Assembly (NCBI GenBank): GCA_026415435.1
Contig: JAOAHC010000044.1
Location: forward strand, 1 to 64,000
From: Clostridia bacterium
GTDB lineage: Bacteria > Bacillota > Clostridia > TANB77 > CAG-465
Direction of reading: 5' to 3'
Length of the DNA stretch: 64,000 nt
The position numbers were made by a program, and so were the translations under genes. This document shows, piece after piece, positions 1 to 11,781 of the stretch. The notes under the pieces are model-generated. The model searched no databases. It saw only the letters and a program-made list of their open reading frames with translations, and was not told the DNA's origin. Every line of letters starts with the position of its first letter. Position 1 is the stretch's first letter.

Positions 1-1
1 A

Positions 2-2602
2 AAGGAAATTATCGATGAATTTGACAATGAAGACGATATAAAGGATGCTATAAGGCAAAGAATAAATCAGCTTATTCCAAAGCATATTATTAAAGATGAT
101 ATATTTGCATCGATTAATTACTGTCTAAATCTATCCTACGGAATTGGCTATGTTGATGATATAGATCACCTTGGCAATAGAAGATTAAGATCTGTTGGAG
201 AGCTTTTACAAAACCAATTTAGAATAGGTCTTTCCAGAATGGAAAGAGTTATCAAAGAAAGGATGACTATACAGGACCTTGATGCTGCAACACCACAGCA
301 GCTTATAAATACAAGACCTGTAGTTGCAGCTATAAAGGAATTCTTTGGTTCATCACAGCTCTCACAATTTATGGATCAAACAAACCCACTATCGGAATTG
401 ACTCATAAGAGACGTCTTTCAGCATTGGGTCCTGGCGGTCTTTCAAGGGAAAGAGCAGGCTTTGAAGTAAGAGATGTTCACCACTCCCATTATGGTAGAA
501 TGTGTCCTATAGAAACACCAGAAGGACCAAACATAGGTCTTATTGGATCACTTCCTACTTATGCTAAAATAAATAGATATGGATTTATAGAAACTCCATA
601 CAGAAAAATAGAAAAAGCTACAGGTAAAGTATTAGATGAAATAGAATATATGACTGCAGATACAGAGGATAATTTTGTAGTTGCGCAAGCAAATGAAGAA
701 CTTGATGCAGAAAACAAATTTGTGCATAAAAGAGTAAAAGCAAGACATCAAGATGAAATATTAGAAATAGAAAAAGAAAGAGTAGACTACATGGATGTTT
801 CACCTAAGCAATTAGTATCGGTTGCAACAGCTATGATACCTTTCTTAGAAAATGATGATGCTAACCGTGCGCTTATGGGTGCGAACATGCAACGTCAAGC
901 AGTACCAGTTATCAAAGCAGATAGTCCGATTGTTGGAACAGGTATAGAATACAAAGCTGCAGTTGACTCTGGAATAGTAATAGTTGCTAAAAATGATGGT
1001 GTTATATCTTTCGTAAGTGCTGATAAAATAGTAATAACTACAAAGACTGGAAAAGACGAATATCACTTAATTAAATATCAACGTTCTAACCAAGGAACAT
1101 GTTTAAACCAAAAACCTATAGTTGTTAAAGGTGAAAAAGTTAAAAAAGGCGATGTTATAGCTGATGGACCTTCAACACAAAATGGTGAACTTGCATTGGG
1201 TAAGAATATACTAGTAGGTTTCATGACTTGGGAAGGATATAACTACGAAGATGCGATACTAATTTCTGAAGAATTAGTAAAAGAAGACGTTTTAACTTCA
1301 ATACACATAGAAGACTATGATTGTGAAGCAAGAGACACTAAACTTGGGCCTGAAGAAATAACAAGAGAAATACCAAACGTTGGTGATGATGCTCTAAGAG
1401 ATTTAGATGAAAATGGTATTATACGTATAGGTGCTGAAGTTAGATCTGGAGATATCTTAGTAGGTAAGGTTACACCAAAAGGTGAAACTGAACTTACAGC
1501 TGAAGAAAAACTTTTAAGAGCAATCTTTGGTGAAAAAGCAAGAGAAGTAAGAGATACTTCACTTAGAGTACCACATGGAGAAGCAGGAACAGTAGTAGAT
1601 GTAAAAATATTTACAAGAGAAAACTGTGACGAACTATCTTCTGGAGTACATAAAGTAGTTAGAATATATATAGCACAAAAAAGAAAAATATCTGTTGGAG
1701 ATAAGATGGCAGGACGTCATGGTAATAAGGGTGTTATATCTCGTATATTACCTCGTGAAGATATGCCATATCTACCAGATGGTACACCTCTTCAAATAGT
1801 ACTAAATCCACTTGGTATACCTTCTCGTATGAATGTAGGGCAAGTTTTAGAAGTGCATTTAGGATATGTAGCTAAATCACTTGGTTGGAAAATAGCTACA
1901 CCAGTATTTGATGGAGCAAAAGAAAAAGATATTAGAGAATTGTTTGAAAAACAAGGCTATAATCCTTCAGGTAAATTTACAGTATACGATGGAAGAACAG
2001 GGGAACCGTTTGATAAAGAAGTTACTGTAGGGTACATGTATATGATTAAACTATATCACATGGTTGATGATAAAATACATGCCCGTTCTATAGGACCATA
2101 CTCACTAGTTACACAACAACCTCTTGGTGGTAAAGCACATGTTGGTGGTCAAAGATTCGGTGAAATGGAAGTTTGGGCATTAGAGGCATATGGAGCAGCA
2201 TATACATTACAAGAAATGCTTACAGTTAAGTCAGATGACGTAGTAGGAAGGCTTAAAACTTATGAAGCTATTGTTAAAGGCGAAAGTATACCAGAACCTG
2301 GAATACCAGAAGCATTTAGAGTACTTACAAAAGAACTACAAAGCTTGGGTCTTGATTTAAAATTATTTAAAGAAGAGACACTAATTGAAGTAAAAGAATC
2401 TGTTGAATATGATTCGGATTCATATGAGCCTAAGTTCGATGAAGAGATAGAAGAAGATAAATCTGCTATACTTGCGAGTGATTTTGATGGAATGCTACTT
2501 GAAGATGAGAATGGCGAAGAAATAATTGATGAATTAGAAGATGAAGATCTAGAAGATGATTTTAACGATTCTTATGACGATCAAGATTCAGAAGAAATAT
2601 AA
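2..2602 (+). CDS. rpoB: RNA polymerase beta subunit, 5'-truncated by the window edge
   Basis: Forms the core RNA polymerase with RpoC and alpha. The reading frame is open from base 2, so the N-terminal part lies outside the window; 866 codons are visible. The rifampicin region is plain ([29 protein letters not shown]), followed by [15 protein letters not shown]. The usual resistance positions carry the wild-type Gln, Asp, His and Ser, so the enzyme is predicted rifampicin-sensitive. Late motifs [12 protein letters not shown] and [18 protein letters not shown] are intact. The C-terminus ends in a long acidic Glu/Asp tail of about 60 residues. rpoC follows after 15 bases and is surely cotranscribed. 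Confidence 0.98.
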   Translation, partial: KEIIDEFDNEDDIKDAIRQRINQLIPKHIIKDDIFASINYCLNLSYGIGYVDDIDHLGNRRLRSVGELLQNQFRIGLSRMERVIKERMTIQDLDAATPQQLINTRPVVAAIKEFFGSSQLSQFMDQTNPLSELTHKRRLSALGPGGLSRERAGFEVRDVHHSHYGRMCPIETPEGPNIGLIGSLPTYAKINRYGFIETPYRKIEKATGKVLDEIEYMTADTEDNFVVAQANEELDAENKFVHKRVKARHQDEILEIEKERVDYMDVSPKQLVSVATAMIPFLENDDANRALMGANMQRQAVPVIKADSPIVGTGIEYKAAVDSGIVIVAKNDGVISFVSADKIVITTKTGKDEYHLIKYQRSNQGTCLNQKPIVVKGEKVKKGDVIADGPSTQNGELALGKNILVGFMTWEGYNYEDAILISEELVKEDVLTSIHIEDYDCEARDTKLGPEEITREIPNVGDDALRDLDENGIIRIGAEVRSGDILVGKVTPKGETELTAEEKLLRAIFGEKAREVRDTSLRVPHGEAGTVVDVKIFTRENCDELSSGVHKVVRIYIAQKRKISVGDKMAGRHGNKGVISRILPREDMPYLPDGTPLQIVLNPLGIPSRMNVGQVLEVHLGYVAKSLGWKIATPVFDGAKEKDIRELFEKQGYNPSGKFTVYDGRTGEPFDKEVTVGYMYMIKLYHMVDDKIHARSIGPYSLVTQQPLGGKAHVGGQRFGEMEVWALEAYGAAYTLQEMLTVKSDDVVGRLKTYEAIVKGESIPEPGIPEAFRVLTKELQSLGLDLKLFKEETLIEVKESVEYDSDSYEPKFDEEIEEDKSAILASDFDGMLLEDENGEEIIDELEDEDLEDDFNDSYDDQDSEEI

Positions 2603-2617
2603 AGGGGGTATCAAAAT

Positions 2618-5600
2618 ATGCAAGACACAGAAAATTTTGATAGACTTGGTATTGGAATAGCTTCACCAGAAAAAATAAGAGAATGGTCAAAAGGTGAAGT
2701 TAAAAAGCCAGAAACTATTAATTATAGAACTCTAAAACCAGAAAGAGATGGTCTGTTTTGTGAAAAAATATTTGGACCAACTAAAGACTGGGAATGTTAT
2801 TGTGGAAAATATAAAAAAGTAAGATATAAAGGAATTATATGCGACAGATGTGGAGTTGAAGTTACTAAGAAAAAGGTAAGACGTGAAAGACTTGGACATA
2901 TCGAACTTGCATGTCCTGTATCTCATATTTGGTTTTTCAAAGGTATACCAGGAAGAATGAGCTTAATATTAGATATATCTCCTAAAGCTTTAGAAAAGGT
3001 AATATATTTTGCTTCGTATGTTGTATTAGATCCTAAAGATACTGGTCTTAATATTTGTGACGTACTAAGCGAAAAAGAATATAGAGAAGCTTGTGAAAAA
3101 TATGGTTCATCTAATTTTAGAGTTGGAATGGGTGCAGAATCAATTCAAGAACTACTTAAAAAGACTAACCTTATAAAATTAGAAAGCGATCTAAAAAAGG
3201 ATCTTGAAAAAGCTCAAGGTCAAAAGAAAGTTAAAATAATAAAAAGATTAGAAACAATAGAAGCATTTAATAAATCTGGAAATAGACCGGAGTGGATGAT
3301 TCTTGAGGTATTACCAGTAATACCTCCTGAACTTAGACCGATGGTTCAATTAGATGGTGGAAGATTTGCAACTTCTGATCTTAACGATCTATATCGTAGA
3401 GTTATAAATCGTAATAATAGATTAAAAAGATTGTTAGAGCTTGAAGCCCCTGAAATAATTGTAAAAAATGAAAAAAGAATGCTTCAAGAAGCAGTAGATG
3501 CATTAATAGATAATGGTAGACGTGGTAGACCAATTACTGGTGCTGGAAACAGACCACTTAAATCATTATCAGATATGTTAAAAGGTAAACAAGGTCGTTT
3601 CAGACAAAATCTACTTGGTAAGAGAGTTGACTATTCTGGGCGTTCAGTTATAGTTGTAGGTCCAGAACTTAAAATACATCAATGTGGGCTTCCAAGAGAA
3701 ATGGCACTAGAGCTATTCAAACCTTTTGTTATGAAAGAACTTGTAAAAAGAGGTTTAGCATTTAATATAAAAAATGCTAAGAGAATGGTTGAACGTACAG
3801 CTATTGAAGTTTGGGATATACTAGAAGAAGTTATTCAAGACAGACCAGTATTACTAAACCGTGCCCCTACACTACATAGACTTGGTATTCAAGCATTTGA
3901 ACCAGTTCTAGTAGAAGGAAGAGCAATAAAGCTACATCCACTAGTTTGTACTGCGTTTAACGCTGACTTTGACGGTGACCAAATGGCAGTACACGTACCA
4001 CTTTCACCAGAAGCACAATCAGAAACTAAGTTTTTAATGCTTGCATCAAATAACTTACTTAAACTTCAAGATGGTAAACCTGTTGCAGTACCTTCACAAG
4101 ATATGATTCTAGGAAGCTACTACTTAACAGTTGAAATACCTGATGAAATAGGTACTGGTATGATGTTTAGTAATGAAGATGAAGCTATGATGGCATATGA
4201 TGAAAGAGTACTAGGAATACATGCTAAAATCAAAGTAAGAGTAACTAAAATTGTAGATAATGTAAGCCATACAGGTCTTATTGAAACTACAATAGGAAGA
4301 CTGATATTTAATAAATTAATACCACAAGATATTGGATTTATTGATAGAAGTATTGAAGAAAACAAACTTAAACTTGAAATAGATTTCCCAGTTAGAAAGA
4401 AAGAACTAGGAGTTATTATAGATAAATGTATAGCAACTCATGGAATACCTAAAACTGCGGAAGTACTAGATGCTATAAAATCAAATGGATTTAAATATTC
4501 AACTAAAGCTGCAGTTACAGTTTCAGTTGCTGATATAGAAGTTCCTGAAATTAAAACTAAACTTCTTGAAGAAGCTGAAAATAAAGTTGAAGGCGTATTG
4601 AAAAATTATAGACGTGGTCTTATATCTGATGAAGAAAGATACAATGAAACAATTAAGATATGGTCTAAAACAACTGAAGAAATACAGTCAGCAATAATGA
4701 ATAATCCAAATAAATTAAATCCAATATTTATGATGGCACATACTGGTGCCAGAGGTAACCCTACTCAGATAAGACAGCTTGCAGGTATACGTGGACTTAT
4801 GGCGGATACATCAGGTAGAACAATAGAACTTCCTATTAAGTCATGCTTTAAAGAAGGACTTGACGTTCTAGAATTCTTCATATCATCGCATGGTGCCAGA
4901 AAAGGTCTTGCGGATACAGCTTTAAGAACTGCTGACTCTGGTTACTTAACAAGAAGACTTGTTGATGTAAATCATGAAGTTATAGTTATGGAACATGACT
5001 GCGGTACTGAAAAAGGAATGTATGTAGAATCTATACTAGAAAGTGGAGAACCAGTTGAAAAACTAGAAGAAAGACTAGAAGGAAGATTTTTAGCTGAAGA
5101 TATAGTAGATGAAGACGGTAATACAAGATTTAGTAAAAATACATACATTAATGATAGTATTGCTAAAAAAATATCGGATATAAAGAAAAAAGTAAGAATA
5201 AGATCTGCTCTTACATGTGAATCTGTAAGAGGAGTTTGTGCAAAATGTTATGGTAAAAACCTTGCTACTGGCGAAGTTATAAGTCCAGGAGAAGCTATTG
5301 GTATAATTGCTGCACAATCAATTGGTGAGCCAGGTACACAGCTTACAATGAGAACATTCCATACAGGTGGTGTTGCAGGTGGAGATATAACTCAAGGTCT
5401 TCCTAGGGTTGAGGAACTATTTGAAGCAAGAAAACCTAAGGGTGTAGCAATGGTTACAGAAATATCAGGAAAAGTTAAACTTGGAGAAAATGGTACTAAT
5501 AAAGAAGTAACAGTTACATCTGAAGATAACCATACTGAAAAATATGTAATACCTTATGGTGTAAGATTAGTTGTACATGAAGGAGATAAATTAGAAGCTG

Positions 5601-6112
5601 GAGATAGAATAACAGAAGGTTCTCTAAATCCTCATGATATAATAAGAATAAAAGGCGATGAAGCTGTTCAAAATTACCTAATTGAAGAAGTTCAAAAAGT
5701 TTATAGAACACAAGGTGTTCATATAAATGATAAACATATTGAAATAGTTGCAAGACAAATGTTAAGAAAAGTATTTGTTGAATCTATAGGAGATACAAAT
5801 CTTATAGAAGGTTCTACAGTTGATATAACAGACTTTAATGCAGAAAATAAGATTGCAAAAGAAAAAGGTTTAAAATTAGCTGTTGGAAAAAGAACATTAC
5901 TTGGTATAACTAAAGTAGCGCTTCTTACAGAATCATTCTTATCATCTGCTTCATTCCAAGAAACTGCAAGAGTCCTTACAGACGCGGCAGTAAGAGGAAA
6001 AGTAGATAGATTACAAGGTTTGAAAGAAAACGTTATAATAGGACGTTTAATACCAGCCGGTACAGGTGTTGTAGACTATTCTTCAATAGATGTTGAAGGC
6101 TTAGTTGAATAA
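2618..6112 (+). CDS. rpoC: RNA polymerase beta' subunit
   Basis: Catalytic subunit of RNA polymerase, 1164 aa. The N-terminal zinc site is C60, C62, C75 and C78. The active-site loop NADFDGD lies at residues 448-454, with three Asp that bind the catalytic magnesium. The second zinc site is formed by C795 and the cluster C867, C874 and C877. The length is close to that of other Firmicutes and no large lineage insertion is evident. The start is the ATG behind an AAAGGGGG ribosome binding site. A terminator follows directly, so rpoBC is not transcribed through into rpsL. Confidence 0.98.
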   Translation: MQDTENFDRLGIGIASPEKIREWSKGEVKKPETINYRTLKPERDGLFCEKIFGPTKDWECYCGKYKKVRYKGIICDRCGVEVTKKKVRRERLGHIELACPVSHIWFFKGIPGRMSLILDISPKALEKVIYFASYVVLDPKDTGLNICDVLSEKEYREACEKYGSSNFRVGMGAESIQELLKKTNLIKLESDLKKDLEKAQGQKKVKIIKRLETIEAFNKSGNRPEWMILEVLPVIPPELRPMVQLDGGRFATSDLNDLYRRVINRNNRLKRLLELEAPEIIVKNEKRMLQEAVDALIDNGRRGRPITGAGNRPLKSLSDMLKGKQGRFRQNLLGKRVDYSGRSVIVVGPELKIHQCGLPREMALELFKPFVMKELVKRGLAFNIKNAKRMVERTAIEVWDILEEVIQDRPVLLNRAPTLHRLGIQAFEPVLVEGRAIKLHPLVCTAFNADFDGDQMAVHVPLSPEAQSETKFLMLASNNLLKLQDGKPVAVPSQDMILGSYYLTVEIPDEIGTGMMFSNEDEAMMAYDERVLGIHAKIKVRVTKIVDNVSHTGLIETTIGRLIFNKLIPQDIGFIDRSIEENKLKLEIDFPVRKKELGVIIDKCIATHGIPKTAEVLDAIKSNGFKYSTKAAVTVSVADIEVPEIKTKLLEEAENKVEGVLKNYRRGLISDEERYNETIKIWSKTTEEIQSAIMNNPNKLNPIFMMAHTGARGNPTQIRQLAGIRGLMADTSGRTIELPIKSCFKEGLDVLEFFISSHGARKGLADTALRTADSGYLTRRLVDVNHEVIVMEHDCGTEKGMYVESILESGEPVEKLEERLEGRFLAEDIVDEDGNTRFSKNTYINDSIAKKISDIKKKVRIRSALTCESVRGVCAKCYGKNLATGEVISPGEAIGIIAAQSIGEPGTQLTMRTFHTGGVAGGDITQGLPRVEELFEARKPKGVAMVTEISGKVKLGENGTNKEVTVTSEDNHTEKYVIPYGVRLVVHEGDKLEAGDRITEGSLNPHDIIRIKGDEAVQNYLIEEVQKVYRTQGVHINDKHIEIVARQMLRKVFVESIGDTNLIEGSTVDITDFNAENKIAKEKGLKLAVGKRTLLGITKVALLTESFLSSASFQETARVLTDAAVRGKVDRLQGLKENVIIGRLIPAGTGVVDYSSIDVEGLVE

Positions 6113-6140
6113 AAACATATAAAAATTATTATATAATTTA

Positions 6141-6177
6141 AAAATCGAGATGTATACAAAATATATCTCGATTTTTT
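6141..6177 (+). terminator. Rho-independent terminator of rpoBC
   Basis: Inverted repeat with arms AAATCGAGAT / ATCTCGATTT, about a 12-base loop and a run of T. It stands 28 bases after the rpoC stop and before the oppositely oriented hydrolase gene, so it may also serve that gene. Confidence 0.85.
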
Positions 6178-6207
6178 CCAGTAAATTATATAAACTGATA
6201 AATATTA

Positions 6208-7020
6208 TTATTCTTCAATAAAATTTGCGAGTTCCATATTGAACTTATCTTTCTCATCACAAAAAAGAAAATGTCCACTATATTCAAATGGTATAAGCTT
6301 TGAGTGCTGTATTGAATTTTTTTGTGCTATTGCAAGAGGAAAAAGACAAACTTTGTCATGAATTCCATGAAGAATTAGAGTAGGAACTTTTATTGATTTT
6401 AAGTCCGAAAATAATTCTTCATTTAACCATGAATTTGCAATAGAAGCAGTTGCCCAACCTGAAGCCTGTAAACCTAAATTGAATATCCAATCTGAAAATT
6501 GCTCTGTCTTATATTGAAAGAAGATCATGTTACCAAAATCTCTTAATACATTTGGTCGATCAGTGTATGTACCATTAATAATATTAATTACTGCTTCTCT
6601 AGTTAGACCATATGGGAAATATGGTCGTTGGATTAGACTTGGTGCAGCTGCTGCAAAAAGTGCAAGTTTTGATACACCATATCCATTATGTTTTGACATA
6701 TATCTAACGCAAATTGCACCTCCTGTGGAATGACCTGCAAGTACGAAATTGTTTAGCTCAAGTTCATCAACTACATGACGAATATCATCTGCTAATGTAT
6801 CATAATCATAACCGGTATAAGGCTTGTCAGATAGCCCAAATCCTCTACAATCTATTCCAATACATCTATATCCCATCTTAGGTAATTGATCAAATTGATA
6901 TTCAAATAAATTATGATTTCCTGGCCAACCATGAACAAATAGTATTGTCTTATTACCAGTTGGATTAAGATCTTCTACAAATATTTTGACGTTTTTTTCA
7001 ACATTAATATAATGTCCCAT
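6208..7020 (-). CDS. alpha/beta-fold hydrolase
   Basis: Probable serine hydrolase of the alpha/beta family, 270 aa, with no signal peptide, so likely cytosolic. Seen: an oxyanion-hole segment HGWPG at residues 30-34, the nucleophile elbow GHSTGG with Ser98, an acid candidate Asp in the segment GIHDKV, and a catalytic His in SGHFLF near the C-terminus. The overall look is that of an epoxide-hydrolase/haloperoxidase-type esterase; the substrate cannot be inferred. It runs opposite to rpoC and the downstream transglutaminase gene. Start ATG with a GGAGGTAT ribosome binding site. No partner gene is evident. Confidence 0.85.
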   Translation of the reverse strand: MGHYINVEKNVKIFVEDLNPTGNKTILFVHGWPGNHNLFEYQFDQLPKMGYRCIGIDCRGFGLSDKPYTGYDYDTLADDIRHVVDELELNNFVLAGHSTGGAICVRYMSKHNGYGVSKLALFAAAAPSLIQRPYFPYGLTREAVINIINGTYTDRPNVLRDFGNMIFFQYKTEQFSDWIFNLGLQASGWATASIANSWLNEELFSDLKSIKVPTLILHGIHDKVCLFPLAIAQKNSIQHSKLIPFEYSGHFLFCDEKDKFNMELANFIEE

Positions 7021-7239
7021 ATAAATACCTCCATAAAAATATTCTATTAGTATAGTATTAGATCTAGGAAAAAAAGTTACAATTATATTTGATTTAACAT
7101 AAATAACTATGTTTTATTGTATTATAAAAAAACATATCGAAGTACGATTTAATTTATATAAATACAACAAAAATATCCAAAAAAATATGTTGCAATAAAA
7201 TATAATATATAATATAATATTTTTATAAAGAGGTAATTT

Positions 7240-8430
7240 ATGAAAAAAATTTTCTATGTTTTCGTATTTTGTATACTTGCAATAGTATTTACCTATTTTT
7301 TTAGAGCAAGTAAGATTGATATAGGCTCAGTAAAAGAATATGTTAGTGATATTACACAGGGAGAAACTTTTACGTATACAAATGATTTTAAAGTTAACAA
7401 ATTACAGATGAAGAATTCAGATTATTATTTTAATAATCTTACAGATGAGCAAAAAAAGATATATTCATATGTAGCATATTCGGTAAGTAAGTTTGAAGAA
7501 AGAATAAAAATTAAAGAATACACTGTTGTAGATAACGATACTAGTATGAAAGACGTTGGATCGGCAATAGAAGCTTTTTTTGCAGATCATCCAGAAGTTT
7601 TTTATTTAAATTTTGAGTATCAAGTATCTACTATAAAGTCTGTGTTTGATACTAATTTGCAAATACAGGTTAGTTATAATGAGAGTTCAGCAATAATAGA
7701 GTCAAATATTAATAAGCTTGATTCAATAATAAATGGTATGATAAAAAGTGCTAGTGGGTTGTCACCGTTTGATAAGCAAGTTGCTCTTCATGACGCGCTA
7801 GGTAAAATGACAGTATACTATAACTATACAGATATTAATGAAATACCTATGTATTGTCATACAATTTTTGGGGCATTTATAGAGAAGAAAGCTGTGTGCG
7901 ATGGTTTTACTAAAGGTATGCAAATACTACTTGATAGGGTTAACATTGAAAGTGTCCTTGTGAGTGGTACTAATGATGGTCAGCCTCATGCATGGAATTT
8001 AGTTAAACAAGAAAATAAATGGTATCATATGGATCTTACTTCGGATAAATTAATTAAAGAAACAGATGGTAGCTCTCCAAATATAGTACATTCATATTTT
8101 AATATAACTGATAGTCAAATAAAAGAGACTCATGTTATGGATAAAAAATATGTATTTCCTGCTGCAAATAGTGATAGTTATAACTACTATAAAGTAACAG
8201 GTTATTACATTTATGGAACAGATAAATTTAATTCTAAGCTTACAAGTATAGTTAATAAGCAAATAAATAATGGTGTGATTGAATTTGCTTGCGATACTTT
8301 TACTAATGTACCAGATAAAATGATAGAAGTATTATATAATATGAATTACAATGGATTAGGCAATAAAAAAGGTACTATAAAAGTTGAGTACTATAATGTA
8401 TTAAATAGCTATATTGTACCTAAGAAGTAG
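7240..8430 (+). CDS. exported transglutaminase-like cysteine protein
   Basis: 396 aa with an N-terminal hydrophobic segment (residues about 3-21) that should act as a signal peptide or membrane anchor, placing the rest outside the cell. The C-terminal half has the transglutaminase-core triad: Cys220 in AVCDGF, His250 in QPHAW and Asp265 in HMDLTSD. Family members in Clostridia are exported proteases, peptidases or crosslinkers with mostly unknown substrates. It lies directly upstream of the 1046-aa pilin-anchored surface protein, with about 100 bases between, so action on surface proteins is an attractive but unproven idea. Start ATG behind AGAGGTAA. The 219 bases upstream are very AT-rich with no gene. 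Confidence 0.8.
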   Translation: MKKIFYVFVFCILAIVFTYFFRASKIDIGSVKEYVSDITQGETFTYTNDFKVNKLQMKNSDYYFNNLTDEQKKIYSYVAYSVSKFEERIKIKEYTVVDNDTSMKDVGSAIEAFFADHPEVFYLNFEYQVSTIKSVFDTNLQIQVSYNESSAIIESNINKLDSIINGMIKSASGLSPFDKQVALHDALGKMTVYYNYTDINEIPMYCHTIFGAFIEKKAVCDGFTKGMQILLDRVNIESVLVSGTNDGQPHAWNLVKQENKWYHMDLTSDKLIKETDGSSPNIVHSYFNITDSQIKETHVMDKKYVFPAANSDSYNYYKVTGYYIYGTDKFNSKLTSIVNKQINNGVIEFACDTFTNVPDKMIEVLYNMNYNGLGNKKGTIKVEYYNVLNSYIVPKK

Positions 8431-8531
8431 TTAATAAGTAACAAATTTACAATAAAAATTACTATATAATAAAAGTGTAAAATACAATAATAAATATTTT
8501 GTATAAAGAAAAAAGGAGAAGTTGATAGTTT

Positions 8532-11500
8532 ATGAAAAAACAGAGGGGTATATCATTAATAGTATTAGTAATAACAATAATAGTAATTATAATACTGGCA
8601 ACAGCAGTAATACTTGGAATGTCACAAAACAATCCAATAGAAAGTGCAGGAAAAGCAGTATTTTTAAGTGATGTGAATAATTTTAAAACAGAACTTGAAA
8701 TATACAAATTGAAACAATATTCAGATAAATTAGGATCATTTAATCCAGATGTTTTGCAAGCAGATGAGACAAGTCTAACAACTGGAAGTGAAGTGGATAC
8801 AGAAAAGAATATATATAATATAATAATATCACTAAAAAATGTATCAAAATATGCTGGAAAATTTGAAGTTGTAAATGGTAAACTTCTATACAAAGCATCA
8901 GATGCAAAAACAATATCATGGGCAAGTAGTGCCGGGATAGAAGTAAGAGTAGTAAGTGATGTGCCAATAGTAACAATAACAGGGCCAGATAAATCAGTAG
9001 TAGCACCAGGAACAGATGTGAAATATGAAGTGAAATTGGCATCTGGCAATGCGCTAACAGATTTCAATATAGAATCAAAGATAAAGGTAATAAATGCAAG
9101 TGGAGAAGAATTAAATACACAACCAACTATTGAAACACAAATATTAACAAATACAAGTGTACAAAAAGTAATAGCAATAACAGTAAAAACAGATGCTATA
9201 AGTACAGATGGAACATATAGACTAAAAGTACTTGCAGACGTGGCAAAAACTGATAGTAAGCCAAATGTAGAAACAGTATCGCAGTTAGGCTTTATAATAG
9301 ATCAGACACCACCAACAGATCCACAAGTAAATTTAAGTACGACTGATTGGACAAATCAAGATGTAAAAGTAACAATTATTTATCCAATAGATGCTGTTTT
9401 AAAAGAATATAAGGTAAATGATGGGCAATGGCAAATATATACAGGAGAAATAACAATAAGTGAAAATAATACGACAGTATATGCAAGAGCTAAAGATGCA
9501 TTAGCAAATCAAAGTGGACAAAGCACGGTGACTATAGCAAATATGGATAAAACAGAGCCAAGTATAGTATATGGAACAAATGGTGCTACAGATGTAACAA
9601 CAGCTAGTACATCAGTTACTATAACAGATGTAGGTGGAAGTGATATAAATACACTACAATATGTATGGTCAAGTCAAAATTCAAGTGTACCAAATAGCGG
9701 TTGGTCAACATTTATAAATGGAAATACAATAACATATAATACAGCAGGCACATATTATTTATGGATAAAGGCGATAGATGGTGCTGGAAATATAAGAACT
9801 GTAACTTCTAATGAATTTATTATAATAGAACCTGAAGTAGTAGTATCTACAGTATATACAGTACATAAAACATTTTCTGGAGCAACAACGGGATATTCAT
9901 ATAATAATCCTGTAATACCAGCAGGATTTGTGGCAGTAAATACGCAAGATGCAAAATGGACTAACTTATCAACAGATTGGGATAAGGGCTTAGTAATACA
10001 AGACATAAGCGGAAATCAATTTGTCTGGGTACCAGTGGATGGGACTAATGTAATATATGAAAAATGGTGCACATCAGGTGGTTCATACGTAGGGGCAATA
10101 GATGATACGATGCCTAGTGGATTTAGTGAAAGTAATATAACTATAACATATAAAGGATTCTATATATCAAGATATGAAGCAGGTTTTGACTATAATGGTG
10201 GGAACATAAGAGCAACTAGTAAGAAAAGTATAAACAAGACTATAACAGATTGGGCAACAACCAGAAATGCAACATATAACGGTTATGTATGGAATTTCAT
10301 AAATTATCCGGAGTCAAAAAATTATTCAGAAAGTATGGCAGTAAGTTATGGATATAACACATCTTTGTTAGGAACAAACCTAGTAGCTGGAACGCAGTGG
10401 GATACAGTATTAAAATGGATGCAAAATTCTGGAACAAATGTAACGGATAGTAGAACATGGGGGAATTATGTTGATTCAATGACACCTGCAAATATATCAG
10501 GATATGGAAGCTTACAAATATCTGGCTATAGTAATTATTGGAAAGCTAAGAATATATATGATATGGCCGGAAACTTAAGAGAATGGACAAATGAAAAACG
10601 TACGGTGTCAAGTTTAGTTAATAGAGGGGGAACTTACGCAAGCGTTGGTTCGATTGTTCCAGCAGCTTATCGTAGTAATGGTGCTTCAACTATAAGTAGC
10701 GGTAATTTAGGTTTTCGTGTAGCACTTTATATAACTTCTCCATATCAACAATCAAATGTAGCCGGGACAGAAGCAGCACCAGGAACTCCTCTTGCTTCAA
10801 ATTCAACTATAAATGGACAACTACCATCATATAATAATCCAGTAATACCAGCAGGGTTTAATGCAGTGAATACAACAGATGCAAGTTGGAATAACATATC
10901 AACAGATTGGGATAAAGGCTTAGTAATACAAGATACAAGTGGAAATCAATTTGTATGGGTACCAGTAGATGGAACTAATGTTCCATATTCAAAATGGTGC
11001 ACAACAAGTATAGCATATAACGATGCAGGTATATCAGATGATACAGTACCTAGTGGATTTAATGTAAATAATATAACTACAACATATAAAGGGTTTTACA
11101 TAGCAAGGTATGAGGCAAGTTTCGATTATAATTTAGGGAGTATAAGGGTAGCAAGCAAAAAAAGTACAAATACTACATTAACTGACTGGTCATCAACTAG
11201 AAATGCCACATATAACGGATACTTATGGAATTGGATAAACTATACAGAAGCAAAAACATATTCAGAGAATATGGCTAGTTCTTATGGATATAATACGACT
11301 TTAGTAGGAACTAATCTTATAACTGGAACACAGTGGGATACAGTATTAAAATGGATACAAAATTCAGGAAAGAGTGCAACAAATAGTAGAACATGGGGAA
11401 ATCATAACAATTCACTATCACCTGCAAATGTATCAGGATATGGAAGTTTACAAGTATCAGGATATAGTAATTTTTGGAAGGCGAAAAATATATATGATTT

Positions 11501-11672
11501 AGCGGGTAATTCATGGGAATGGAGTAGCGAGAAATATTTAACTTTTTTTGTGTACAGAGGTGGTGATTATGCTGATAATGGATTGAACTATCCAGCAGCT
11601 AATCGTTTTGGATATAATAGCTCTCAAACAAATAATAACCTTAGCTTTAGAGTTGTACTGTATATGAAATAG
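8532..11672 (+). CDS. prepilin-like surface protein with Ig-like and two tandem FGE/C-type-lectin-fold domains
   Basis: 1046 aa. Residues 1-30 read as a class III signal: basic KKQRG, then a long hydrophobic stretch ISLIVLVITIIVIIILA, but without the Glu at +5 typical of type IV pilins. Next come a pilin-like region (to about 140), an Ig-like region (about 145-260) and CHB/Ig-like domains (about 262-435). Two tandem formylglycine-generating-enzyme-type (SUMF1) domains follow, about residues 454-733 and 764-1046. Both carry NQFVWVPVDGTN, the NIYD(M/L)AGN...EW segment, RGG and FRV..LY. Each has one Cys (KWCT) and no enzymatic Cys pair near the C-terminus, so ligand binding is more likely than catalysis. 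The final 50 residues of the two copies differ far more than the preceding sequence. Start ATG after AAAGGAGAAG. Confidence 0.8.
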   Translation: MKKQRGISLIVLVITIIVIIILATAVILGMSQNNPIESAGKAVFLSDVNNFKTELEIYKLKQYSDKLGSFNPDVLQADETSLTTGSEVDTEKNIYNIIISLKNVSKYAGKFEVVNGKLLYKASDAKTISWASSAGIEVRVVSDVPIVTITGPDKSVVAPGTDVKYEVKLASGNALTDFNIESKIKVINASGEELNTQPTIETQILTNTSVQKVIAITVKTDAISTDGTYRLKVLADVAKTDSKPNVETVSQLGFIIDQTPPTDPQVNLSTTDWTNQDVKVTIIYPIDAVLKEYKVNDGQWQIYTGEITISENNTTVYARAKDALANQSGQSTVTIANMDKTEPSIVYGTNGATDVTTASTSVTITDVGGSDINTLQYVWSSQNSSVPNSGWSTFINGNTITYNTAGTYYLWIKAIDGAGNIRTVTSNEFIIIEPEVVVSTVYTVHKTFSGATTGYSYNNPVIPAGFVAVNTQDAKWTNLSTDWDKGLVIQDISGNQFVWVPVDGTNVIYEKWCTSGGSYVGAIDDTMPSGFSESNITITYKGFYISRYEAGFDYNGGNIRATSKKSINKTITDWATTRNATYNGYVWNFINYPESKNYSESMAVSYGYNTSLLGTNLVAGTQWDTVLKWMQNSGTNVTDSRTWGNYVDSMTPANISGYGSLQISGYSNYWKAKNIYDMAGNLREWTNEKRTVSSLVNRGGTYASVGSIVPAAYRSNGASTISSGNLGFRVALYITSPYQQSNVAGTEAAPGTPLASNSTINGQLPSYNNPVIPAGFNAVNTTDASWNNISTDWDKGLVIQDTSGNQFVWVPVDGTNVPYSKWCTTSIAYNDAGISDDTVPSGFNVNNITTTYKGFYIARYEASFDYNLGSIRVASKKSTNTTLTDWSSTRNATYNGYLWNWINYTEAKTYSENMASSYGYNTTLVGTNLITGTQWDTVLKWIQNSGKSATNSRTWGNHNNSLSPANVSGYGSLQVSGYSNFWKAKNIYDLAGNSWEWSSEKYLTFFVYRGGDYADNGLNYPAANRFGYNSSQTNNNLSFRVVLYMK
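9891..11669 (+). repeat. tandem duplication of an FGE/CLec domain inside one gene
   Basis: The copies span about 9891-10730 and 10821-11669, separated by a low-complexity linker. In the 61 residues from TQWDTVLKW to AGN, 47 are identical and most changes are conservative. In the roughly 50 residues after that, only about 20 are shared, mainly the scaffold residues EW, RGG, PAA, NL and FRV..LY. Confidence 0.85.
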
Positions 11673-11715
11673 AAATAGAAATTTAAATTCAATTAATAAT
11701 AAAAAATTAGTATAA

Positions 11716-11761
11716 AAAAGAATAAGGGATATGTTTTAATTTATATATCCCTTATTCTTTT
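11716..11761. terminator. bidirectional terminator
   Basis: A perfect 17-bp stem (arms AAAAGAATAAGGGATAT and its complement) with a 12-base loop. It has A-rich and T-rich flanks, so it can stop both the 1046-aa gene on + and the small ribbon-helix-helix gene on -. Confidence 0.9.
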
Positions 11762-11781
11762 AAATAAAATCTTAATTACAG

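Noticed and set aside
6527-6733. 68-codon + strand open frame inside the hydrolase gene
   Set aside because: Antisense shadow of a clearly conserved alpha/beta hydrolase.
8446-8470. Candidate promoter TTTACA...TATAAT before the 1046-aa gene
   Set aside because: The spacer is only 13 bases, too short for a sigma-A promoter; no better one was found in the gap.
8532-11672. The FGE-like domains as active formylglycine-generating enzymes
   Set aside because: Each has a single Cys and lacks the catalytic Cys pair; they sit outside the cell on a pilin-like anchor.
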